The translations under genes were made by a program, and so were the position numbers. The notes below the pieces were generated by a model, which made no database searches, was not told where the DNA came from, and was given only the letters and a program-made list of their open reading frames with translations. Shown one piece after another: positions 19,517-30,547 of a stretch of 64,000 bases of DNA (the stretch's first letter is position 1; each line of letters opens with the position of its first letter). Source of the DNA: Alviniconcha marisindica (lineage: Eukaryota; Mollusca; Gastropoda; Provannidae); contig JABMCL010002678.1 of the NCBI GenBank assembly GCA_018857735.1, positions 129,501 through 193,500 on the forward strand, given 5' to 3'.

Positions 19517-22500
19517 TCTTCACCTTGGGGGGGGGGGGTGGGGGATTGAAGGACCAGTGTAGGGACTGGTCAAGTTGTTATTTATGAGTAAAGATTTTCA
19601 GTGCTTTTGCTGAGATGTGTATTTTGGAGCTTCTAACTACCTGAGTAGTTTTGATCTTCCTAAGACTGAATTGTCAGTCTCTCAAGTTCTAAACACTAAA
19701 GTATGTTTTCACTTCTGAAGGCTGTATTACAGTATTCAAACTTCTAAATGTTGGATTTCAGCATTGCACAGCTGATGAATGCTGAATTACAGGATTTGAG
19801 GATATATGAATATTGAGTTGCAGTAATTTAATTTGTGAGTACTGAATTTTAAGTGCTTGGGGGGAGGACCTTCAAATTGAAAGAAAAAAAAACTCTTTAT
19901 GAACAGACTCAAGGATGTGCTATGGTTGGGGGGGGGGGGGGGGTCATGTGAACTGAGCAAAAACTTAAGTACTTGTGTGTGTGTATGTGTGTTTTATTGA
20001 GATCCTTCAGACTGTAGAAATCCCACCAAGCCCTTCGTCACTTGTAGATCCTGTTAGTTCTCAGTATTGTTAGAAAATCAAAACTTTTACCTATGTATAT
20101 ATTATATGACAGGAGTGGGAGATATGAGTCAGTCAGGTTATGTGTGTTTTGTTCACTTGTGAAGCACTCAAAACATTTGACTCCTTCCTGAAAAGCAGCT
20201 CCTGTTACAGTTTGATGCGGTATTTTGACACACTGTGCAGCTTATTTAGTGGGTTCCTGGTCCACATTTTCAGTGTGACATTTCAAGAGAAGCGTTTGAA
20301 CTGAGTGGCAGCTGTTGGTTTCAGTTAGGGCTGCATGTTTGTAGTGTTTTCCTTGCAGAGTTCTTGAAACTCTTGTCGTATTGATTAAAGCATTTTACTT
20401 TGGGTATTCTGCTCTTTAACTATATCCACTTGGAATGCTTCAGACTAAAACTGTGCGGTGTAAATTTGCTGACTGATAGAACATTATGTTCAGCATATGG
20501 TTTTATCCTCTAGTTAAACCTTTGTGATTGGTAGAATATTATGTTCAGCATATGATTTTATCCTCTAGTTAAACCTTTCGTCAACACTTCCATTTTGATG
20601 TAGTGTGCGAGTTGTACAGCATCCAACAACTTTCACTAATGTTAGAATTCACTCTTATATGTCAGTAAAGATTGGGGTTTATGAGTCATTTCTCAAAGAG
20701 AGATGCAAAATATCCTGTTTTGTAAATGAAGTTGTGTTTAAATTAGCGTCCCGTAAAACAAACAGCAAATGACTCATTTTGTACATTCATTTTCCTGTGC
20801 CTGTACATAGTGTACAAAATATTTATCTGAACACCTCATGAACAGTAGGTGAAGCAGGTTTTGCATATTCATGAAGAAGAAACCCTCATTGTTCAATGGT
20901 GAAGAGGACATGGAGTTGGTATTCTGGTGGTCTTTCAGTTACCAGTGGAACCCCTTCAAACCTCCCCCCCAAAATGAAATAACAGGCATGAGATGCAGTG
21001 AAAAAACACCTCAAATTAAACAGATCTTTGTCAGTCAGTATGAAAGCCTGCATATTAAATGATATGGTGTGTTAAAATGGGATTTTGGAAGATTTCAGAA
21101 ACATACTTTGACATTGCCACGGCAACCTCGTGTTTCAGTAGTCTTCTGACAGTGGCTGTCTGAGGGTTTGTGTCTGGCGAGGAGTGTTCTCATAGAACTA
21201 GGGAGAGGGAAGGGAGGTGCCCAGAGAGGGGGGGTCTCATATCAGGGGCTCCACTGCATGCGTCTGTGTGATCTTTAACTGTGTCTTGACCATTTTTATT
21301 TTTCTCTCTCTTTCTTTCGACTACCTGCACAAGCACCTGCAGTTCTTTTCTCTTTTTTTCTCTGTTTTTTAAACAGCAGCCTGCTGCGTGATAAACTGTT
21401 TGTGTGTTGGGTCGTGTTGTGTTGGAAGGTTTGTAAGCTGTCCTGAGAAAAGTTTTCCTTGCTTACTGAACAGGCACTGGTACGTATGTTTTGCCCAATG
21501 ACAACCAAAGCATTACAAGGTATGCCATGCATATCGTGCTGTTGACTCAGAAGGCCACCGTGATGGGCACCGTTTGCCCCTCTGTTGGCATGGACATCGT
21601 GGATTGGTCTCTTCTTCAACAAACCCCCTTTTCATTATCGCTCCGGTGCTCATCAGCAGCTGGTAGCACTTTTATTACGGGTTCAATCTGATGGGACCTT
21701 CACAGTTGACTGGGCACTCAGTATTGTGTATGGATTAATTTGGTTGATTTTGACTTCACAAAGGGTTTATATGTGACAACCATTTTAAAACTTGTATTTG
21801 CTTATACTTTAATAGCAGAGTTTGATATCCTGAGGTGACACTGTATGGTCAACATTAAAACTTGTATTTGCTTGTACTTTAATAGCAAAGTTTGATATCC
21901 TGAGGTGACCCTGTATGGTTGACAGGACGTTAAAAATCCAGTTTCAAACTCAGTATCAAGACTCAGTCATTGTGGACATTTTCATGAAACATAGGGGACA
22001 TTGTGTTGCAGATGCCTGTCTTTTGGAGTCTTGCAGTTTTTAACGAGAAAAACTCAAAAGCCTTAGTTGTTGAGTTAGGTTTGCGAGTGTCTTTTTGTGG
22101 GAGGAGGGATGTTCTGGATACAGGTAGTCTGTTTATCTTGCTTCCCAAACAGTGTCTCACTCCATTCTGTTTGTGTGGCCTGTGGGGGCAGGGTTGAAAT
22201 GTTTGGCATCATCAGCATTCATTAATGTTAAATGCACACTGGCTGGTTTCTCCTGGACCACTGTCACTTAAATTGATGTATGTGTTTTGTGCTCCGAGGC
22301 ATTGTGTAGCGCTGGTGAATAAAACACACTGAAGAATCTCAGACTGTGCTGTGCATGTACATTACCACAGGATCTGTGTGTGTGTTTTTCTTTTGACATA
22401 TCTAATACAGTGGAACATGCACCATTGAGATGGCTGAGAGGGGGGTGCTTCAAGCATAATGAAAAAGCTGCACTGTATGTGCAGGGATTTGACAGGAGCA

Positions 22501-22980
22501 AAGCAAGCTGGTTTTTGACAGAATGTCAAGAGGAAGAAGCAGTCTGGGGATCATTTCAGTCTAGAACATCATTTGAAATGTTTGGGAAAGTGTACAGAAC
22601 TGCAAGAAGTGTGGCAGAAAGAATGTTGCTGGTTTGTGCATGTGAGCGTCAACACTGCAAATAGGCTTCCCACACATACAAGCTCCATGACCAAGACAAG
22701 AACCATTTTGATGTGGATACAAAGTTTTGGTTAGTGTGCATTTGGAGGAGGGGCCAGGGGATAAACTGAACCCTTGTATATATATATAGTATGCCTTGTT
22801 GCGTGCTGCCCCCCGAATCAGAGATGTTTTTTCTCTTTACCTGTTGAAACTCTTTTACTACATTTGTAATGCTGGGATGCAGATGAACTGTTTGGTACTT
22901 GAGGAGTGTGGATGTATCTTTGTTTCTGAAATGCAGGTTCTTACAATGAAAATAAATCTTTTCAAAGACCAGACATTGTG
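19517..22980 (+). other. Probable 3' UTR and flank of the eMIC form
   Basis: No exon is recognisable. The stretch has G runs (19528-19541, 19928-19943), a ~56-bp duplication (about 20470-20580), a ~63-bp duplication (about 21785-21920), and AATAAA motifs at 22318-22323 and 22951-22956. The latter is followed by T/G-rich sequence and is the best candidate end. Open frames of up to 108 codons show no domain. Confidence 0.45.
22951..22956 (+). terminator. Poly(A) signal AATAAA, candidate end of eMIC transcript
   Basis: AATAAA followed about 25-50 bp later by TTGTGTTACATTGCTTTTGT, a U/GU-rich downstream element. It would imply a 3' UTR of about 3.4 kb. Confidence 0.45.
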
Positions 22981-23191
22981 TTACATTGCTTTTGTTGTCA
23001 TTTTTGTTTGTATTTTAATTTTTCCTTTCTGGTTAAAATACAAAAAGATCATTTTATACATAGCATTACAAAATTATTGTAAAGCAATGAATGCAAAGGA
23101 ATGTTTGATTGGAGATATTTTTTACATCAGTCATTAATCAAACAAATGTAATGTACATCAAATTATCAAACTGTGTTTTTCAGTGGGCATA

Positions 23192-23222
23192 ACCCCCCCC
23201 CCCCCCCCCCCCCCACACACAC
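23192..23222. repeat. Poly-C run and short (CA)n
   Basis: About 22 C residues followed by CACACACACA, between the convergent 3' ends of the Srrm and PXMP2-like genes. Confidence 0.9.
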
Positions 23223-23492
23223 AATGCTCATGCATCTATAGAACAGAAAGATGATCAAAGTAACCCTCATAAAAATAAACCACATGTGCCCAAAGCAGAC
23301 CTACTTAATGACTCAGATTTTTGAAAATAATGTCAGATGCTGTGAGCAAGCAAAGATGAACCATGATCTGGAGATATTTATAGCACTAATTTACAGTGCT
23401 ATAGAAGTGCTGCTTGCAACATTCCTAGAAACAACAAAATGTCATGTAAATTTGGTTAAAGGTCAATTGGAACCAAAATCCTTGACGAAGTT

Positions 23493-23498
23493 TTTATT
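23493..23498 (-). terminator. Candidate poly(A) signal of the PXMP2-like gene
   Basis: TTTATT on the + strand is AATAAA for the - strand gene, about 820 bp beyond its stop at 24318. No closer canonical signal was seen. Confidence 0.35.
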
Positions 23499-23783
23499 TT
23501 CATTTTTTACCCTGTGGACCCAAAAGCTTCTCCATTTTTCAATGTGAGTAGTTAAAACTGTGTTTCACAGCAATATAGCAACAGGTTTGCGTCCATTTCT
23601 CTCATGTATGTTATTTCACATTAGCAAATGCCAAACGTACAATTTCATCAAGTACAACTATTGGTACTATACTATGCTTTCTCTCAATCACAAACCACCC
23701 AATCAGAAACATGGCCATTTAAAAAATGGCAAAAATTTAGGAGAAAAAAACAAACATAAAATGTCTAAATTATTGAGAAAGGC

Positions 23784-23826
<43 letters not shown>

Positions 23827-24317
23827 GGCACCATTCTGATTATCACTTAAAAAACAACAACATACATATCACAGCTAAAACAAGACACAACTGATTGGCT
23901 CATCAATATAAATAAATACCAGAGGCACACTGCATACACTTCTAGGTACAAATGGCTAAATCATACTCTTGTAACAATCAGCACCTTAACAAGCAAAACA
24001 CTTTCCACAAATTTGATCAGGAACCACACCAAATTAATCAATTCATCATAATTCATTCATTTGGATGAGTGATACAAGCGTTAAATTTGAAGATAATGCT
24101 TCTCTTTCCCAATACTTTGTTTTACAGTTTCCATTTATGTACCAAAATACTTGGACTACCAGATGTATGTTTCCTGAGGTTCAGCACCTAAAAGTAAATC
24201 AAAATGCCCAAGGACACACTGTGTGCACTTTTACACCCATGATTTCATTACATGTTCCTATGCACCTCATTGTAAGCTGATGAGGAGCACTTGTTGCTGA
24301 TGCTTGTGACTGGGACA

Positions 24318-24398
24318 CTAGGACCCTGTCCTGCGACGCAGTATGGAAAAGACCACCAAGTAGATTAAGGCGCAGGCATTGCCAAAGATTGTGCGGAA
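24318..24398 (-). CDS. PXMP2: PXMP2-like exon 5 (terminal)
   Basis: 81 nt after TTGTGTTTCAG, encoding FRTIFGNACALIYLVVFSIL and RRRTGS with stop TAG at 24320-24318. Confidence 0.85.
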   Translation of the reverse strand, partial: FRTIFGNACALIYLVVFSILRRRTGS

Positions 24399-27300
24399 CT
24401 GAAACACAATGAAATCATGATCAGGCAGCCATATGTATTTATTTTTTCTTCTCACTTTTGATGGTTATTCAAGGGACATAACTGATGCATCTCCCCATAA
24501 CCAACCAAAACTGTATTAAAAAATGTTCTGGTCACGGGCTCTGAGTCCAATGACTGTCCTAGTCGTAGGTAGGTAGGTAGTGTTGCTTAATGTCCTCAGA
24601 TGTCAGTTGACATATTAGGGACAAGCTGAGACCAATGCCGAAGCATGGTTCAATATAGCTTTACGTCCACGGAAACCAGAAGGCTCGTTAGGACGGACAG
24701 CCCAGGACGGCCACCTCGACTCACACAGCTCCTGAACTATGACTGTCCTAGTCTGTAGCAAGTGGCCATAAATATAAGTAACATGAACAACTATTAAGCT
24801 CACTCACATTCAAAATGGGTAAATATCAGCAACAACAAATTCTTTCTAACTCTCCTGTGACCTAGGAGAAGCTTCAGTTTTTGCCTACTTAGTCTCTTGC
24901 ACTCTGCTCTGCCTAAGCTGAACTAACTGTTGTGTCGGGCAGCCAGGAAAACTTCTGCATCTCTTCTAGTTCTTCACTGTTCTCATATGACCTACAAGGT
25001 GACTGCAGGGCATTACAAAACACTTACACCTCCTTAATTACTAACTTTCTGAAGATATTCTATTTTTGCAGCCAGCGGTACATGGTTCCAACGTTTCTTT
25101 ATCGCCTTGGAGAATAACTCATCTTTGTTCTGCGCAGCCAAACAAAACTGAATATCTCTGAGGCAATCACCAACTGACTGCCACAAGTCGAACCCATCCA
25201 TACAAAAACATGCCTGAACTTTGAAAGAGGCACTGTACCTTGAGAGGAACATGGTTCACGTTGATGTACTGTATGACAGTCCATACTGTCCAGTTCAGCT
25301 TCAGGATGGTCCAGTATGTTTCCTTGATCTTTTGAATGGCAGCCTGGCTCCCTGCTCCCTGAAAATGTAATATGGTATTCACAGGGATACGCATACACTC
25401 TACTGCCATCAGGGTAGAAGGACTGGGAAAGTGCTAGCCTTTGCATTTGCTGGCCTCTTCAGAAATAGGAACTGAGCAATGCTAACATCAGTGGTGCCTC
25501 TTCAAAATTAGGGACTTGACAATGTTAACTTTAGCATTTGCTGGCCTCTTCCACAATGGGGACTTGACAATGTTAACCTTTGCATTTGCTGGCCTCTTCC
25601 AAAATGGGGACGGTGCAATGTTAACCTTTGCATTTGCTGGCCTCTTCCACAATGGGGATGGGGCAATGTTAACCTTTGCATTTGCTGGCCTCTTCCAAAA
25701 TGGGGACTGGGCAATGTTAACCTTTGCATTTGCCAACTTCTTCACAAATGGTGACTTGACAATGTCAACTTTTGCATTTGCCAACCTCTTCACAAATGGT
25801 GACTTGACAATGTTAACCCTTGCATTTGCCAACCTCTTCACAAATGGTGACTTGACAATGTTAACCCTTGCATTTGCTGGCCTCTTCAAAAACAGGGATG
25901 GGCAATGACAATGTTAACTTGGGCCTTTTCTGGTCTCTTCTGAACAGAAAATGGGTAGTGTTAGAGTTTGCATTTACTGGCGCCTTCATAAATAGTGCTA
26001 ACCTCTGCAGTTGCAAACCTCTTCAAAAATGGCCACTGAGCATTTGTTGGCTTCTACAAAAACAAGAATTGGGAAATGCTAACTTCTGGAGTTGCTGGCC
26101 TCTTCAGAAATCTTAAAACAAGGTCAGGCCACCTCATGGTAGAGACGGGCAGTGCTAATACCCAGCCGTTTGCTTCTTCAGAAACAAGAACTGGGCAGTG
26201 GTAAACTCTGCAGTTTCTGGTCTCTTGAAGGAGTGAGCAATGCTGGCCTCTCTTGTTAAACTGCAATTTCTGGCCTCTTGAAGGAGTGAGCAGTGCTGGC
26301 CTCTCTTGTTTAACTCTGCAGTTTCTGGCCTCTTGAAGGAGTGGGCAATGCTAACCTCTCTTGTTAAACTGCAATTTCTGGCCTCTTGAAGGAGTGAGCA
26401 GTGCTGGCCTCTCTTGTTAAACTCTGCAGTTTCTGGCCTCTTGAAGGAGTAGTGCTGGCCTCTCTTGTTAAACTCTGCAGCTTCTGGCCTCTTGAAGGAG
26501 TGAGTAGTGCTGGCCTCTCTTGTTTAACTCTGCAGTTTCTGGCCTCTTGAATGAGTAAGCAGTGCTGGCCTCTCTTGTTTAACTCTGCAGTTTCTGGCCT
26601 CTTGAAGAAGTGAGCAGTGCTGGCCTCTTTTGTTTAACTCTGCAGTTTCTGGCCTCTTGAAGGAGTAAGCAGTGCTGGCCTCTCTTGTTTAACTCTGCAG
26701 TTTCTGGCCTCTTGAAGAAGTGAGCAGTGCTGGCCTCTTTTGTTTAACTCTGCAGTTTCTGGCCTCTTGAAGGAGTGAGCAGTGCTGGCCTCTCTTGTTT
26801 AACTCTGCAGTTTCTGGCCTCTTGAAGAAGTGAGCAATGCTGGCCTCTCTTGTTAAACTCTGCAGTTTCTGGCCTCTTGAAGGAGTGAGTAGTGCTGGCC
26901 TCTTTTGTTTAACTCTGCAGTTTCTGGCCTCTTGAAGGAGTGAGCAGTGCTGGCCTCTCTTGTTAAGCTCTGCAGTTTCTGGCCTCTTGAAGGAGTGAGC
27001 AGTGCTGGCCTCTCTTGGTACCTGCCACCCAACAGACTGAACCTGGGGAGTGCTTTCAATTAGCTGCCAACTTCTTCAGGAATAAGGACAGGACAGTAGT
27101 TCTTTACCTCTTTCGACCCCTGGATTCCTCTAACATGATGCACATGATGCACCTGTACTGTGCTTAGTGGCTTTAAATTGGATACGTGTATAATTTTCCT
27201 CTGCTATGGGGGGAGGGGGGAGGTGCCTTTGGCCAATTTCCATGCCTGATGTACACACACATATGCTCACACACACTCTCAAACACAGACACACAAACAC

Positions 27301-27738
27301 ACGCACATGCATGCACGCACGCACACACACACACACACGTCACAACATACGACACAAAAATTTAACAAGATAATACCTCCACAATCGCCACGTAGTAGAG
27401 AAATATGAGTAGGTAAGGTGGAGCAAAGATCAGTCGGTCAAAGATGAGTCGTTTGATGGCAGAAAACTGTTTCTCCTTCGGCATGTGTTTCTCCATGAAC
27501 ACATACAAATGGTGAACGATGGGGCCATTGACCACAAACCTGCACAGCGGGGAAGTTGAAAAAAATAAAAAATAATGGATACTTAAAGCACCTAGCCCAC
27601 ACAGGCCCTAAGCGCTTACACATTCCTTAAATTGTACATATTTTCAAAATTTAGCATTTACAATATGAACACACATGCACGCTCATGTGCACACACACAC
27701 ACACACACTTATGCACACTCATGCACACACACACTCAT

Positions 27739-27798
<60 letters not shown>

Positions 27799-27932
27799 CA
27801 TCATATAGATGCTACTGTACCAACTTACGACAGTGCAGGCAAACGCATCAGGTGCCAATCATTCCATCAAAACATTTACCTGCATCTCAGTTTCAGTGCA
27901 ACTACAACTAATGCACGCCCACCCCCCACCCC

Positions 27933-28011
<79 letters not shown>

Positions 28012-28501
28012 GAAAAAGAAGAATCTTAAAACAAATTTGTGGACTACCAGCCTTCTAAAAAAGAGAAAGATCGAAACACAAAAGGTAGAAAAGAATGCTT
28101 TGTTAATTGGGCAACTGGTCCAAAAACAATCAGTTCTGTTGTAAGTTCTGTTGTCACCTTGGCAACAACTGATCCGAAAGCCAGGTCATGGCTTATCAAC
28201 TTCTTTTGTTGATTTTTTATAAATCAACTGACTTTTTCTAGCTGGAAAAAGGTGATTAGTCAGAAAGTTACAAGTTGTTTTGTGATATGATATCCAATAA
28301 AACAAGGACTTTTGGCAGAGGCAGGGGGTGACCTTTTGTGTGTGTTGACCTTAGCTTAAACAGATATTTTTATCATCTGCTTTTTGTATTTTCTCTTTTC
28401 AGTTGTTGTGTCTTCTTTAGAAATAATAACAGATTATTTACGGCACCCCATCTCGTAACAGCCCAGAGTGCTTACAAAGACATAAGGATACACTCATTTC
28501 A

Positions 28502-28563
<62 letters not shown>

Positions 28564-30216
28564 TTTCTCTTCTATCCCTTGGACAAAACATGTTTTGAGA
28601 AGGCTGGCTCTTTCAGTGGACACTGTGAAGAGTGGACAGAACTGACTCATAAACCATGAAGAGTGGACAGAAATGACCCATACACTGGGAAGAGTGGACA
28701 GAACTGACCCAAAAGATGTGTAAGCAAAGACACTGCGCCAGTTGATTCGCCCCTTGGCCCGAGGATCGGCCACAATCAGCTGAGAGATGACTGTTCCCAG
28801 AGCTGATACACATGCACTGAAACATTCAAATCCAACTTCACATATTGTAAGTGTTACAGAGGCCATAATTTACATTAGGGTGGTGCTGGTGTTGTGGTGG
28901 TGTATGACATTGCTTTTATCATTATATATATACATGTATAATAATTAATATCTGATTTCATTTTAGTCCCCAGCACATTTCCTCTTTTGTTTCCACATTC
29001 AGTCCCCAGAGAAGCCCCCAGTGGAGGTGAAAATTTTAACTCCCCTCTTTTGATTTCATCATCATCATTACATCACAAGTTTTTTGTTTTAAAAATTAAA
29101 AGAGCTCTAATGGAGACTGTATTTAATTACCTGATAACTGTGATAGATAATTATTGCTCACTGCATGGGTGACATCTTTATGAAAAATGTGATGTGTTGA
29201 AATGTCTGTATTTTTGTTTTTATTATGAGTTCTTTGTACAATGCAGTGACTTTAACTCTGGTTAGAGAATGAAGCTTCATAAGAATTATTTATTATTATA
29301 CTTTGAGAGACTATGTGTCAGTAACACAATTCATGACAAAAAGTATGTCCAGTATCTAAGGCAATCCAAGTTAGTTCTTGCTAAAAGATTTTTGCCTCAA
29401 TAAAATAACACACTTTACAAATAGCAGGTGTGTACATGAATCTTTCCAAAGGGGGTGGGGGGCACCTTGCTGCAGTTTCAGTTTTTTTGTAATTTATAAA
29501 AAAAATATTATTTCTGTCATAAAATTCTCAACCACACTCTGTTTAGGTTGAAGTTAGTTGGGGTGGGGGTGGGGGGGTGGGGGGTGGGGGTGGGGGGGGG
29601 GGGAACAAATAAGTAGCTGATTGTTGAGGCATTTTGATCTGGAGGATCTTAAGAGTTTTACTGGGGGTTGGCGGGGAGAGGGGCCTGCTCCTTTCATAAA
29701 GAGCCTACTGGTGGGGTCATCAGCCCCCCCTCCCTCCCCTCCCCTCACCCCTTCCCTGAGGTGAATCTGATTTTTGCTACCCCAGTGCTAAACCAAAAAT
29801 CGTATAACTAAAGCAAATGTGTAGCTATACGATTTTTTCTTAAACTGAGAGCAGCTTTTGCCATTTTTCTCATCTACCATACCGTAGGGTCAGAAATGAG
29901 AAAGGTCAAATTGTGATCACCTTTGACCTGGGCAGACTACCGAACCATTATCTTCCAGTTTTTCAGTTTTATAACGTGCTAATTCTGCATTAATCTATTA
30001 ATTTTACCCACATCACGATGTTTTCTTTAACGGTATTTAAGTATGGTGTATAATAAAGTACATAAAATCAGAGAACAAAACTACTCGTGCACTTGTGTCG
30101 TCTGCTCACTTTGTCACAGATTTCGTCAACACAGGCCGCTGCTGCAAAAGACGGACGTATTCCTGTAGCGCCCTCTTAAAGATGTTTCCGTCTCTTGCAT
30201 CTTTACTTACACTCAT
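24318..30216 (-). CDS. PXMP2: PXMP2-like peroxisomal membrane protein (Mpv17/PMP22 family), complete
   Basis: Five exons (30216-30110, 28816-28709, 27539-27377, 25358-25239, 24398-24318) join with exact phases to 579 nt: 192 codons plus stop, against 195 for human PXMP2. The order of motifs follows the family: EYVRLLQQRPVLTKSVTNAC near the N-terminus, SALGTVISQLI, GPIVHHLYVFMEKHMPKE, RLIFDRLIFAPPYLLIFL, then WTILKLNWTVWTVIQYINVN with HVPLKFR and a C-terminal helix. Mpv17-family proteins have four membrane helices; PXMP2 forms a solute channel in peroxisomes. The sharing of VPLKFR and FMEH/K points to PXMP2 rather than MPV17 itself. All four introns use GT-AG. Intron 3 (25359-27376) is mostly two minisatellites. 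The gene is head to head with the VWC membrane protein gene. Confidence 0.9.
24560..24702. mobile_element. Dispersed repeat fragment
   Basis: Contains ACGTCCACGGAAACCAGAAG and CTCGTTAGGACGGAC, related to 6025-6080. It lies in the last intron of the PXMP2-like gene. Confidence 0.4.
25239..25358 (-). CDS. PXMP2: PXMP2-like exon 4
   Basis: 120 nt after TTACATTTTCAG, encoding GAGSQAAIQKIKETYWTILK, then LNWTVWTVIQYINVNHVPLK. The donor is GTACAG. Confidence 0.88.
25440..26110. repeat. About 48-bp minisatellite
   Basis: Unit CTTTGCATTTGCTGGCCTCT, TCCAAAATGGGGACTTGACA, ATGTTAAC, with about nine regular copies to 25915 and degenerate ones beyond. It keeps ~130-codon frames open on both strands; these are not genes. 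It lies in PXMP2-like intron 3. Confidence 0.92.
26190..27020. repeat. About 54-bp minisatellite, about 15 copies
   Basis: Unit CTGCAGTTTCTGGCCTCTTG, AAGGAGTGAGCAGTGCTGGC, CTCTCTTGTTTAACT. The shared GGCCTCTT core suggests descent from the same sequence as the neighbouring 48-bp array. Confidence 0.92.
27377..27539 (-). CDS. PXMP2: PXMP2-like exon 3
   Basis: 163 nt after CCGCTGTGCAG. It encodes the most diagnostic block: FVVNGPIVHHLYVFMEKHMP, then FSAIKRLIFDRLIFAPPYLL and IFLYYVAIVE. The donor is GTATTA. Confidence 0.9.
27555..27625. mobile_element. Short interspersed element fragment
   Basis: AATAATGGATACTTAAAGCA followed by CCTAAGCGCTTACACA resembles the end structure of the (ATA)n-TTTATAAAGCGC elements at 17960 and 61840. 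The fragment lies just upstream of PXMP2-like exon 3. Confidence 0.3.
27690..28010. repeat. Two long (CA)n tracts
   Basis: CA runs at about 27735-27797 and 27940-28009 in PXMP2-like intron 2. A further (CA)n of about 58 bp lies at 28505-28562. Confidence 0.95.
28709..28816 (-). CDS. PXMP2: PXMP2-like exon 2
   Basis: 108 nt after TTGAATGTTTCAG, encoding ACVSALGTVISQLIVADPRA and INWRSVFAYTSF. The donor is GTCAGT. Confidence 0.85.
29220..29305 (-). mobile_element. Short interspersed element, reverse copy
   Basis: Read on the - strand it gives ATAATAATAAATAATTCTTA, then TTCTCTAACCAGAGTTAAA and CACTGCATTGTACAAA, aligning throughout with the element at 17960-18040. It is therefore a dispersed family. 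The class is unknown; no pol III boxes are evident in the part seen. Confidence 0.6.
29795..29837. repeat. 12-bp perfect stem hairpin
   Basis: AAAAATCGTATA (29795-29806) and TATACGATTTTT (29826-29837) are exact reverse complements around a 19-nt loop. A 33-bp part, including the loop and right arm, recurs exactly at 31088-31120 without the full left arm. The two copies lie on either side of the shared promoter interval. Confidence 0.75.
30110..30216 (-). CDS. PXMP2: PXMP2-like exon 1
   Basis: Starts at ATG 30216-30214 (MSVSKDARDGNIFKRALQEY) and ends TKSVT plus AA of a split Asn codon, followed by GTGAGC. No closer in-frame ATG fits the family length. Confidence 0.85.
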
Positions 30217-30462
30217 TTTGCGATATTTTTTATATGTCTCTGCCTACTGAAAAGGTGCTGTCACGCCAAACACACACTAGAACACACAAGCACTGGTTTA
30301 GCGTCAAACCCCCACCATGTTCAATCTCGCAGTCTCTCGTGATATTTGAGATTGTCTGCGCGGTTATGTCGGACCAGAGAGGAGACCATCAGCCTCGTAA
30401 ATTGTGATCACTTCGAAGCGAGGGTGGTGTCCAAGAATTCCGGGAAATATGGGATCTGTGTG
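30217..30462. promoter_or_regulatory. Shared divergent promoter interval
   Basis: The start codons of the PXMP2-like gene (-) and the VWC membrane gene (+) are 246 bp apart, so both promoters must fit here or overlap the first exons. Several CpGs occur in an otherwise CpG-poor area. No well-placed TATA box was seen: a TATAAAAA on the - strand is only ~15-20 bp before the PXMP2 ATG. On the + strand two short upstream ORFs precede the start, at 30316-30348 and 30366-30407. Confidence 0.55.
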
Positions 30463-30547
30463 ATGGAAACACTAGCCATGGGAGATTTACCGAAAAGGGG
30501 CGGTGTGTTTCTGCTTGTGGTTTTTACCACACTGTTGTCAGCACATG
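30463..30547 (+). CDS. VWC membrane protein exon 1 (signal peptide)
   Basis: ATG at 30463 begins METLAMGDLPKRGGVFLLVV; a second in-frame ATG at 30478 would remove five residues and also leave a complete signal peptide. The donor is GTGAGA, phase 1. Confidence 0.7.

Noticed and set aside
22380..22664. 94-codon + frame in the Srrm 3' region
   Set aside because: Lies in the probable 3' UTR of the eMIC form, with no family motif or splice support.
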